Positions 1 through 6,351 of a DNA stretch of 8,416 nucleotides are shown one piece after another (within the stretch, counting starts at the first letter, position 1; each line of letters begins with the position of its first letter). The translations under genes were made by a program, and so were the position numbers. Under the pieces are notes generated by a model. It saw only the letters and a list, made by a program, of their open reading frames with translations, did no database searches and was not told where the DNA came from. The stretch comes from an uncultured Bacteroidota bacterium (GTDB lineage: Bacteria; Bacteroidota; Bacteroidia; 2-12-FULL-35-15), in the NCBI GenBank assembly GCA_903889605.1, contig CAISYK010000076.1:1-8416 (forward strand). Direction: 5' to 3'.

Positions 1-7
1 AACGCCA

Positions 8-29
8 AAATTATTTAAAAAAATAATTG
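8..29 (-). terminator. weak AT-only hairpin downstream of selD, possible terminator
   Basis: Seven-base arms AATTATT (9-15) and AATAATT (22-28) face each other across a six-base loop, 50-70 bases past the selD stop. Read on the minus strand the second arm is followed by a short T run (TTTT) and then GG. The stem has no G-C pair, so it would be weak. It is reported only because it lies where the transcript of the transporter-mnmH-selD group would be expected to end. The rest of positions 1-79 shows no gene. Confidence 0.2.
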
Positions 30-79
30 AAATCAGAAATTTTTAAGGAAGGAAATAAAGCAGAACAAACAATAGCTGT

Positions 80-1126
80 TTACACAATCGTCACCACTTT
101 ATCACCCTTTGCTTTCATAACTCCAATAGGTTTTGCAAAGTTTTCATATCCTTCACTGATCAGCAATTGCTCGAATTCATTTTTTGAATCTGGATTAACT
201 GTAATTAATAAACCGCCGTTGGTTTGGGGATCGCAAAGAGTAAATATCAATTCTTCAGTAATGCCTTCAACTTTGGTTTCAAAACTTTTCCAGTTTTTTT
301 GTGTATTTCCAGGCATGCATTTTTGAGAAGTATAAAAATCTAATCCTTCAAAAAGAGGTATTTTAGAATATGTAATTTCAGCGGTTAAATTGCTGCCTTC
401 AGCCATTTCAATTAAATGCCCGAGCAGTGCAAAGCCAGTTACATCAGTCATTGCAGTGACACCCTTGATGCTGGAAGCTTTTTCACCCAACTTATTTAAC
501 TGCATCATTTGTTTTGCAGCAAGGCCAATGTGCTCTTCTTTTAATAATCCTCTTTTCCCGGCTGTTGAAAGAATTCCAACACCAATTTTTTTTGTGATAT
601 AAATAAAATCTCCCTCTTTAGCTGTATTGTTCTGTTTTAGATTTTTTAAATCAACGAGTCCGCTGACGGCAAGTCCGAAAATAGGTTCAGGACTATCAAT
701 GCTGTGTCCTCCTGCAAGCGGGATTCCGGCTTCTGCACAAATAATACGAGCACCTTCAATCACTTGCTGTGCTAATTCAACAGGAAGTTTATTAATCGGC
801 CAGCCAAGAATAGCAATTGCCATAAGAGGTTTCCCGCCCATTGCATATACATCACTTATCGCGTTGGCCGAAGCAATTTTTCCGAAATCCAATGCGTCAT
901 CAACAATAGGCATAAAAAAATCAGTGGTGCTGATAAGGCCTTGTCCATTGCCGATATCATATACAGCGGCATCATCTTTACTGCTGTTTCCAACAATCAA
1001 TTTTTCATTATGAGGCGCAATAAAATTTGTTTTTAAAATTTCATCCAAAACTCCTGGAGCAATTTTACAGCCGCATCCTGCTCCATGGCTGAATTGCGTT
1101 AGTTTTATTTTTTGATTTTCAGTCAT
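80..1126 (-). CDS. selD: selenide, water dikinase (selenophosphate synthetase)
   Basis: Cytosolic enzyme that makes selenophosphate from selenide and ATP, giving AMP and phosphate; selenophosphate is the selenium donor for 2-selenouridine tRNA and for selenocysteine. At 348 residues it matches the usual length (about 347 in E. coli). The glycine-rich N-terminal loop GAGCGCK (15-21) carries the catalytic Cys18 and Lys21, equivalent to E. coli Cys17 and Lys20. The Cys18 codon is TGC, so this is the cysteine form, not the selenocysteine form. The metal/ATP aspartates fall at Asp52 (SKDDAAVY), Asp69 (STTDF), Asp92 ([12 protein letters not shown]) and Asp228 ([14 protein letters not shown]). The AIRS-type motif AGGHSID is at 138-144. 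It follows mnmH, the usual consumer of its product, on the same strand after 99 bp. No Shine-Dalgarno sequence precedes the ATG. The start is supported by the N-terminal match to E. coli SelD ([20 protein letters not shown]). Confidence 0.97.
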   Translation of the reverse strand: [348 protein letters not shown]

Positions 1127-1137
1127 TATTTTTGGGT

Positions 1138-1181
1138 CATTGGTCCATTAGTCATTGGTTCACTAGCCATTGGTCATTGGG
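1138..1181. repeat. degenerate heptanucleotide tandem array, consensus CATTGGT
   Basis: Six consecutive units can be read on the plus strand: CATTGGT, CATTAGT, CATTGGT, CACTAGC, CATTGGT and CATTGGG. Single extra bases follow the first and third units. The array fills nearly half of the 99-bp gap between the mnmH stop and the selD start. It would therefore lie in the selD leader or, if the genes are co-transcribed, inside the mnmH-selD mRNA. TAGCCATTGG (1164-1173) is also nearly complementary to CCAAATGGCTA (1208-1218), so a long-looped hairpin with one bulge is possible. Function is unknown. Confidence 0.75.
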
Positions 1182-1225
1182 TCTTGTTTGCGCGGCATAA
1201 CCTATTGCCAAATGGCTAATAAACA

Positions 1226-2245
1226 TTAAATATTTTTTTTAATTATTTCTTTTGCAATATTTACAGTATCTAATTTGTCGAAAGGGCAAATTGTAACCGT
1301 TTCAGGATCTCGTCTATTTTTTCCGTAATCATAAGTCTTGTCATAATATTTTAAACAAAACTCAAAAGCTGTTTTTGTATCGCCATTATCTATAGCGTCA
1401 ATTGCTGTTTTTGTGTCTGCTCCGCCAAGTTTTTTAGTGATTCGCAGTATAGCATTTTTCAAATCTTCAGCAGCAAATTTCCCATATTCTTCTGTCAGAT
1501 ATTGTAAACGGACTTCGAACGGAATGTCAAGAAAAAAAGTTCGGCAGTTTCTCATTTTTTCATAAAACAGTTTTGGAATTACTATTCTACCTATCATACC
1601 GCTTTCATCTTCCAGCCAAACAGTTTTATTTTTGTCGGTTTTGTAAAGATGAAAAAACAATTCATTCTCAAACATTTCCTGGGTAGGCTGCGGCAATTCA
1701 CCTAATGCTCCAAATGAGGAACCTTTGTGATGCGCCAATTTTTCCAGATCAACCACTTGTTCACCCAATTTAAAAAAATCCTTTAAAATCAATGTTTTCC
1801 CCGATCCTGTTCTGCCGCCCAAAATTAAAATCTGCCGTTCTTCATTAAAACTTTCAAGCACTGTTCTGCGGAATGATTTATATCCGCCGCGAAGCAGGTA
1901 TACTTTATGGCCGTATAATTCCAATAGCCATGCAACACTGGCGCTTCGCATTCCTCCGCGCCAGCAATGAATAATAAATGTATTTCCGCTGCCTATTTTT
2001 TTTGCTTTATCAGCGAGTTCTTTCATCTTAGGTCCGAAAAATGCTAAACCTTTATTCACGGCAGATTCACGGCTTACCTGTTTATAAGCTGTTCCTACTA
2101 TGGCCCGCTCTTCGTCCGAAAACAAAGGCAGAGAATGAGCACCATTAATATGCGCATATTCAAATTCTCCAGGACTTCTTACATCGAGCACAGGGTGATG
2201 CTGGGATAATTCTAAAAACTCTTGTATGTTAATTTGTGTCGGCAT
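1226..2245 (-). CDS. mnmH: tRNA 2-selenouridine synthase
   Basis: Also called SelU or YbbB. It replaces the sulfur of 2-thiouridine at wobble position 34 of tRNAs for Lys, Glu and Gln with selenium from selenophosphate, through a geranylated intermediate. The 339 residues show the two-domain layout of the family. An N-terminal rhodanese domain (about 5-125) has the active loop IIHCWRGGMRS with Cys94. A P-loop domain has GGRTGSGKT at 143-151, then the family segment around DLEKLAHHKGSSFGA. It is a little shorter than E. coli MnmH (364). The ATG starts 5 bp after the stop of the peptide transporter gene, which suggests co-transcription and perhaps translational coupling; no Shine-Dalgarno sequence is visible. 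selD, which supplies its substrate, lies directly downstream. The domain pair and the neighbour together make the call secure. Confidence 0.96.
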   Translation of the reverse strand: MPTQINIQEFLELSQHHPVLDVRSPGEFEYAHINGAHSLPLFSDEERAIVGTAYKQVSRESAVNKGLAFFGPKMKELADKAKKIGSGNTFIIHCWRGGMRSASVAWLLELYGHKVYLLRGGYKSFRRTVLESFNEERQILILGGRTGSGKTLILKDFFKLGEQVVDLEKLAHHKGSSFGALGELPQPTQEMFENELFFHLYKTDKNKTVWLEDESGMIGRIVIPKLFYEKMRNCRTFFLDIPFEVRLQYLTEEYGKFAAEDLKNAILRITKKLGGADTKTAIDAIDNGDTKTAFEFCLKYYDKTYDYGKNRRDPETVTICPFDKLDTVNIAKEIIKKNI

Positions 2246-2250
2246 TGAAA

Positions 2251-3750
2251 CTATTTTACATCCTGCATAAGCTTGCGGATAAGCGGTGAAATAACAATCA
2301 TTAAAAGGCCTGCAATTAGGGCATAAATTGCAAGTTGTTTATAACCATCGGTATATGATTGTAATTTAGTCATCATTGAGGCATTTTCATCAGGGCTCGA
2401 CATTCCTGCCCCTAATAACCCTGCAGCATATTGTCCGTATGCACTTGCTAAAAACCACATTCCCATCATCATTCCTGATAATCTTTTAGGCGAGAGTTTT
2501 GTCATGATAGACAAACCTATCGGGGATAAACAAAGTTCCCCAAAGGTTATAACTAAATAGCCGATTGTAAAAATATTAAGGGACGTTTTTCCTTCAGCAT
2601 CTGCAAAAAAACGAGTGTAATAGAAAATATAAAAAGCTGCAGCGAGGAACAAGAAACCAATTCCAAATTTTATAACAGTATTCGGCTCAATTTTTCTTTT
2701 AATCATTGCAAGCCAAACCAGCCCAAGCAAAGGGCTAAATATTATAACAAATAATGAATTGGAAGTATTGTTAATTATATTGGGGTTGATATCAAAAAAC
2801 AATAAATTAGTGTGTAAATTATCTTTTGCAAAAAGGGCCAACGATCCTCCGCTTTGTTCAAAGAATGCCCAAAAAATGATAGAAAATAGAATAAAAACAA
2901 ATGCTGCAATTAACTTCTTCCGCGATTTTAATTCAGTCTCTTTAAATGTTTCATATAAGAAATATATGATTGCCAATGGTCCGATCGTATACATGAAATA
3001 ATCAGTATAATCAGTATTTTTAATCATAATAAAAATCAATGGGATGCTTATTAATGAACCCGCATAAACGGCAATCTCTCTTGTGTTCCTTTTTACCGCA
3101 CTTAAATTTATTAATGGAGAATCTCCTATTGGCCCCAGTGATTTTTTCGTAAATAAGAAAGTGATTAAACCAATTATCATTACAATTGCAGCAGAAAGAA
3201 ATGCATAGCTCCAGCCGTAATCTTTACTCGTTCCAAGATAAACGCATACAGCGCCTCCGAGCAATGCCCCGATATTAATTCCTGAATAGAACAATCCGAA
3301 TCCGGCATCCCTTCTTGGGTCGCCTTCTCTGTAGAGTTCTCCCACCATTGAAGAGATATTAGGTTTAAAAAATCCTGTTCCGATAATGGAAAGAGTAATT
3401 CCTAAATAGAATAAATTCTGCGGGGAAAAGGCTATAATCAAATTGCCGCAAATCATAACTAAACCGCCGAACAATAGGGATTTTTTAAAGCCTAAAATTT
3501 TATCCGCGAAAATTCCGCCAATAAAAGTGAAAGCATAAACAAAAGCCTGAATTGCGCCGTATTTAAGATTTGCATCTTTATCTGATAACGATAATCCTAA
3601 AATTTTATCCGCCATAAAAATTGTTAAGACCCCGCGCATTCCGTAGAAACAGAAACGTTCCCACATTTCTACCAAAAACAAATACCATAGTTGTTTTGGA
3701 TATTTCCCTTTGAAATCCTGGATTTGTTCTAACGTAATTTGGTTTTCCAT
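2251..3750 (-). CDS. POT/PTR2-family proton-coupled peptide transporter
   Basis: Inner-membrane symporter of the major facilitator superfamily, expected to import di- and tripeptides with protons. The 499 residues are strongly hydrophobic with many membrane helices. Family motifs are clear: ExxER in helix 1 (EMWERFCFYG, 28-37; Glu28, Glu31, Arg32), which couples protons to transport; the loop after helix 2 (FADKILGFKKS, 81-91); GTGFFKPNISSMVGELY (124-140); and the PTR2 signature FYSGINIG (154-161). The C-terminal half holds the expected FGELCLSPIGLS segment. No specific symbol is given because Dtp-type paralogues cannot be told apart by reading. It is the first gene of the minus-strand group with mnmH and selD. 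No convincing Shine-Dalgarno sequence precedes the ATG. The family call is very secure, the substrate less so. Confidence 0.93.
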   Translation of the reverse strand: MENQITLEQIQDFKGKYPKQLWYLFLVEMWERFCFYGMRGVLTIFMADKILGLSLSDKDANLKYGAIQAFVYAFTFIGGIFADKILGFKKSLLFGGLVMICGNLIIAFSPQNLFYLGITLSIIGTGFFKPNISSMVGELYREGDPRRDAGFGLFYSGINIGALLGGAVCVYLGTSKDYGWSYAFLSAAIVMIIGLITFLFTKKSLGPIGDSPLINLSAVKRNTREIAVYAGSLISIPLIFIMIKNTDYTDYFMYTIGPLAIIYFLYETFKETELKSRKKLIAAFVFILFSIIFWAFFEQSGGSLALFAKDNLHTNLLFFDINPNIINNTSNSLFVIIFSPLLGLVWLAMIKRKIEPNTVIKFGIGFLFLAAAFYIFYYTRFFADAEGKTSLNIFTIGYLVITFGELCLSPIGLSIMTKLSPKRLSGMMMGMWFLASAYGQYAAGLLGAGMSSPDENASMMTKLQSYTDGYKQLAIYALIAGLLMIVISPLIRKLMQDVK

Positions 3751-3799
3751 TATCTTTTTTATTCTTTATTAATTGGTTGATGAAATTCGCATTAAACTA

Positions 3800-3834
3800 A
3801 TTATATCACGCTTGCCAGGTCTTCACCTATAGGT
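3800..3834 (-). promoter_or_regulatory. candidate promoter/operator upstream of the peptide transporter gene
   Basis: On the minus strand a TATAAT hexamer (3805-3800) lies about 50 bases before the transporter ATG. A perfect 10-bp palindrome, ACCTATAGGT (3825-3834), lies about 20 bases further upstream. No good -35 or -33 element and no TAnnTTTG match accompanies the TATAAT. In AT-rich DNA both could be chance. The remainder of the 160-bp gap (3751-3910) shows no gene and no convincing terminator for the fibre gene that ends at 3911. Confidence 0.2.
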
Positions 3835-3910
3835 TTAACTCCTTACTCTACAAATTCAATTTAAATTCGCAATGAATCACTGAATAATAAAATAACCGCC
3901 ATATAATCAA

Positions 3911-5629
3911 TTAATGAAAAATCGCAGCTTCTATTTTTTCCAAGCGAAGTTTTTGTTCTTCGAGTTGTTTTTTTTGCGCTTCAATTTGCTGCTTTTGTAC
4001 TTCAATCATCACCTGCTGTTCCTGCATGGCTTTTACCATTGGAGCAAGTAAATCATTATAACGAACACTATACATGCTGCTGTCATCCTTAGTTATAATC
4101 CCATTGCTGCCCGCGCCTGATTTGTTTAGGGCTTCTTCAACTTCCTGAGCAATAAATCCATATTCTAATTTTTTTGATGCATCATTGATGCGGATGTATG
4201 AAACGGGTCTCAATTTGCTGATAAAATCCAGTCCGAGATTTGAATTTTGAATATTTGACTTCAATCTTTTATCTGAGGTAATGCTCCATGCTACCTGTAC
4301 TCCAGCATAAGAAACATTTACATCTCCAATTCGCACTTGGTTATCGCTTGTGGCAAAAGGAACTCTGGCGTTGTAGCCAATTGCTGTATTATTAGATCCT
4401 GTAGTGATATTATAGCCAGCTTCCTCCCCAAAGCCGGTATTGCTGCTGCCTGTTGCGTTAAAAAGCGCATCCACCCCGCAGGCAGTATTGTAGTTTCCTG
4501 CGGTATTGTAATCTAGTGCATAAACTCCGCACGCAGTATTGCTGCTTCCTATGGTGTTGGAGGTAAGTGCAGACTTTCCGTGGGCCGTATTATTGTTCCC
4601 CGTGGTATTGGCATAAAGCGCATTCATTCCAGAGGCGGTATTGTAATATCCTATGTTGCTGGCGCCTGACATAAACCCATAAAAAGTATTGGCTAATCCG
4701 GAAGGGTCTATTCTACCGGCCATTTGGTTATTTACTTTAATATTGAATGCTACATCATCAATAGTGCCGATAAAGTTTGTCCCGTCAACTGTTCCGCCAT
4801 TTCCTGTTGTTCCCCAAGCCGTTCCTGAAAAAGTTCCGGTAGCGCCAATTGTTCCGGTAGCCCCTGTTGAACCAGATGAACCATTATTACCTGTTGCACC
4901 AATTGTTCCGGTAGTGCCTGTTGTACCATGAATACCCTGTAGTCCGGGTGTACCATTAGTACCTGTTACACCAATTGTTCCGGTAGTGCCTGTTGTACCA
5001 TGAATACCCTGTAGTCCGGGTGTACCATTATTACCTGTTGCACCTATTGTTCCAGTAGTGCCTGTAGCACCAAGTGAACCATTATTACCTGTTGCACCAA
5101 TTGTTCCTGTAGTTCCTGCTGTACCAGATGAACCATTATCACCTGTTGCACCTATAATTCCAACAGTACCTGTTGCACCGATCGACCCTGTGGCACCTTG
5201 TATTCCTGATGGCCCATTTGCACTAAACAGGGCATACGGTACGCTCAATAATTGAGATGTCCCAGAAATTGTATATGCTGTGCCTCCTGAAGGGTCGGTT
5301 TCAGTTTTTATAAAATATGGACCTGCTGCCCAGTTAATAGCTGAAAAAGTACCTGTTATTATCGTTCCACTGCCAATTTCAAGGCTCACTAAACCGTTGT
5401 TATTGGTGCTTGTTGTTTGGGTTTCTACATATATAGCTGAACCTGCTGCCGAACCTTGCAAAATACTAAAGCGCATGCCAATAGTGCTTGATGAAATCAG
5501 CACATCGCTGCTGTTACGGATTACAGCTTGATAACTCATTTTTTGCGGTGCTTGCGCAAAAGAGTTGAAAGTGAAAAGTTGAATGTGAAAAGTTAAAACT
5601 GCTGTGATAAATAGAATTACTTTTTTCAT
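3911..5629 (-). CDS. secreted tail-fibre-like protein: collagen-like repeats, NTAxG repeats and S74 intramolecular chaperone domain
   Basis: Predicted exported fibrous protein of 572 residues; function unknown. Visible parts in order: signal peptide (1 to about 26, ending NSFAQ); an N-terminal domain typical of Bacteroidota surface proteins (QKMSYQAVIRNSSDVL..., about 28-137); 43 unbroken Gly-X-Y triplets (139-267), collagen-like and rich in GATG and GTTG; a linker; 17-residue NTAxGxxAL-type repeats (about 330-420) resembling trimeric-adhesin head repeats; a Peptidase_S74 / endosialidase-type chaperone domain starting SDKRLKSNI (452-460); and a Gln/Glu/Lys-rich coiled coil (about 533-568). 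Ser452 and Lys457 have the spacing of the Ser-Lys pair that performs self-cleavage in this domain family, so the C-terminal part may be released after trimer assembly. There is no T9SS sorting domain. It starts 4 bp after the small T9SS protein gene and is very likely its operon partner. It does not indicate a prophage: no other phage gene is present. Confidence 0.9.
   Translation of the reverse strand: MKKVILFITAVLTFHIQLFTFNSFAQAPQKMSYQAVIRNSSDVLISSSTIGMRFSILQGSAAGSAIYVETQTTSTNNNGLVSLEIGSGTIITGTFSAINWAAGPYFIKTETDPSGGTAYTISGTSQLLSVPYALFSANGPSGIQGATGSIGATGTVGIIGATGDNGSSGTAGTTGTIGATGNNGSLGATGTTGTIGATGNNGTPGLQGIHGTTGTTGTIGVTGTNGTPGLQGIHGTTGTTGTIGATGNNGSSGSTGATGTIGATGTFSGTAWGTTGNGGTVDGTNFIGTIDDVAFNIKVNNQMAGRIDPSGLANTFYGFMSGASNIGYYNTASGMNALYANTTGNNNTAHGKSALTSNTIGSSNTACGVYALDYNTAGNYNTACGVDALFNATGSSNTGFGEEAGYNITTGSNNTAIGYNARVPFATSDNQVRIGDVNVSYAGVQVAWSITSDKRLKSNIQNSNLGLDFISKLRPVSYIRINDASKKLEYGFIAQEVEEALNKSGAGSNGIITKDDSSMYSVRYNDLLAPMVKAMQEQQVMIEVQKQQIEAQKKQLEEQKLRLEKIEAAIFH
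4829..5215 (-). repeat. collagen-like Gly-X-Y coding repeat tract
   Basis: This stretch encodes 43 consecutive Gly-X-Y triplets (residues 139-267 of the fibre protein) without a break in register. X and Y are mostly Ala, Thr, Ile, Asn and Ser; Pro occurs in only a few triplets. Thr in the Y position is frequent, as in other bacterial collagen-like proteins, which lack hydroxyproline. The antisense reading gives long Pro/Val-rich open frames that are artefacts of the repeat. Confidence 0.92.
4897..5040. repeat. 72-bp direct tandem duplication within the collagen-like tract
   Basis: Positions 4897-4968 and 4969-5040 are two adjacent 72-bp copies that differ at only two positions (4959 G against 5031 T, and 4968 A against 5040 G). 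The first 62 bases of each copy are identical. The unit is 24 codons, or eight Gly-X-Y triplets, including the motif GLQGIHG, which appears nowhere else in the tract. The near identity implies a recent in-frame duplication or ongoing homogenisation. Confidence 0.92.
5563..5597. repeat. heptanucleotide tandem array (AGTTGAA type) inside the fibre gene signal-peptide region
   Basis: Five contiguous units with an exact period of seven can be read on the plus strand: AGTTGAA, AGTGAAA, AGTTGAA, TGTGAAA, AGTTAAA. They lie in the coding sequence for residues 11-23 of the fibre protein, so the core and end of its signal peptide (LTFHIQLFTFNS) are built from repeat DNA. The same heptamer recurs 188 bp away in the neighbouring gene. 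Confidence 0.8.
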
Positions 5630-5633
5630 GGTT

Positions 5634-6122
5634 TTAGTTTTTGATGATTTTGAATATTTTTACTTCTTTGCTGTTGTTGAATACTTTTAAAAAATAGGCA
5701 GCAGCTACATAATTTACCATTGAAATGGCGGATGTATTGCCGATTACTTTTTGTGTTTCCAAAAGTTTTCCGCTGATGTCATATAGTTGAAAACTGAAAG
5801 TTGAAAGTTCAAAATTATTGACGTATAGTGTTATAAAATCAGTTGTAGGATTAGGATACGCAGAAAAATTTAAGGTAATACCTAAAGCCTCTTCTAAACT
5901 TGTTACTACCATAATTTCGTAGGGCTGCTGCACCCCTTGCGATTCCGAACCATTAGTTCCTGAGTTGGTTGTGTATAAGACCTGTCCAACGGAGTAGCTT
6001 ACAGAGCCTCCGCTACCTAAAGCATTATTGCCTGCGGCTGTTGTTGCCTGTTGTGCATATATAGTTGACAGTCCTATGCCCAAGAAGAGTATGGGAAATA
6101 TTTTTTGTTTTTTTTGTTTCAT
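5634..6122 (-). CDS. small T9SS type A sorting domain protein, function unknown
   Basis: Predicted secreted protein of 162 residues. The signal peptide is residues 1-23 (MKQKKQKIFP, a hydrophobic core, then IYA before QQA). A short middle region with GSGGSVSYSVGQVLY (36-50) and QGVQQPYEI (62-70) matches a segment I recall as common in Bacteroidota secreted proteins. The C-terminal T9SS type A sorting domain (about 82-162) has AYPNP (88-92), LYDISGKLL (113-121) and a terminal basic strand; this domain directs passage across the outer membrane and is normally cut off during surface attachment. An upstream in-frame ATG at 6182 would add 20 residues before the signal peptide. The ATG at 6122 is preferred because it gives a normal signal peptide and has AAAAGGA (6137-6131) at suitable distance. 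It is followed after 4 bp by the fibre gene, suggesting a shared secretion or surface role. The mature region is short and no enzyme motif is visible. Confidence 0.88.
   Translation of the reverse strand: MKQKKQKIFPILFLGIGLSTIYAQQATTAAGNNALGSGGSVSYSVGQVLYTTNSGTNGSESQGVQQPYEIMVVTSLEEALGITLNFSAYPNPTTDFITLYVNNFELSTFSFQLYDISGKLLETQKVIGNTSAISMVNYVAAAYFLKVFNNSKEVKIFKIIKN
5785..5812. repeat. heptanucleotide tandem array (AGTTGAA type) inside the T9SS sorting-domain coding region
   Basis: Four contiguous units with an exact period of seven can be read on the plus strand: AGTTGAA, AACTGAA, AGTTGAA, AGTTCAA. They encode residues 104-113 (FELSTFSFQL) of the small T9SS protein, within its sorting domain. 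Two of the four units are identical to the commonest unit of the array at 5563-5597. Confidence 0.75.
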
Positions 6123-6130
6123 TTTTCTAT

Positions 6131-6137
6131 TCCTTTT
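6131..6137 (-). promoter_or_regulatory. Shine-Dalgarno-like site deciding the start of the small T9SS protein
   Basis: On the minus strand AAAAGGA ends eight bases before the ATG at 6122. This is the clearest ribosome-binding-like sequence near the start of any gene in the window. It favours the start at 6122 over the in-frame ATG at 6182. Confidence 0.5.
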
Positions 6138-6158
6138 GATTGCATTGATTCCTTGTTT

Positions 6159-6166
6159 CAAAATTA
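6159..6166 (-). promoter_or_regulatory. candidate Bacteroidota -7 element for the T9SS-fibre operon
   Basis: TAATTTTG on the minus strand (6166-6159) fits TAnnTTTG and would start transcription about 30 bases before the ATG at 6122. If used, it excludes the alternative start at 6182. No TTG lies at the -33 position. A second match, TACTTTTG, is at 6217-6210 on the same strand and would give a leader of about 80 bases. The two cannot be ranked from the sequence. Confidence 0.35.
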
Positions 6167-6340
6167 TACAATTAATATACATCCTTTATAATTCGGTTTT
6201 TTTATTTCCCAAAAGTAACATTTTGCCAGTTTGCGGCTAATGATAGCTTAACATCAGTTTACATTATTCGTACTTTCTTAATGCTGTATTCACTATTTGT
6301 GATGATATTGGTAAAAGTAAGTAAAATAGATATATTTTTT

Positions 6341-6348
6341 TACTTTTG
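6341..6348 (+). promoter_or_regulatory. candidate Bacteroidota -7 element for kbl
   Basis: TACTTTTG is an exact match to TAnnTTTG, 36 bases before the kbl ATG, implying a leader of roughly 30 bases. No TTG occurs at the usual -33 distance. The element forms one arm of an inverted repeat (AAAAGTA 6313-6319 with TACTTTT 6341-6347). The same octamer occurs on the opposite strand at 6217-6210 in this divergent spacer. The rest of 6123-6384 holds no gene. Confidence 0.4.
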
Positions 6349-6351
6349 TTC

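Noticed and set aside
3858..3867. AATTTAAATT palindrome upstream of the peptide transporter
   Set aside because: A ten-base AT-only palindrome is common by chance in DNA this AT-rich.
4829..5215. CRISPR-like repeated DNA
   Set aside because: The repeats are contiguous without unique spacers, keep codon phase and encode Gly-X-Y triplets.
4689..5255. Plus-strand Pro/Val-rich open frames opposite the fibre gene
   Set aside because: They are the antisense reading of Gly-X-Y codons; the PVAPIVPV pattern simply mirrors the collagen repeat. The minus-strand protein has a signal peptide and recognisable domains.
3911..5629. Prophage tail-fibre gene
   Set aside because: The protein has an export signal and a Bacteroidota N-terminal domain, and no other phage gene is near. 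S74 domains are widespread in cellular surface proteins.
6123..6182. Longer start (ATG at 6182) for the small T9SS protein
   Set aside because: It would place 20 extra residues before a well-formed signal peptide. The ATG at 6122 has the better ribosome-binding-like site and a candidate -7 element lying inside the longer frame.
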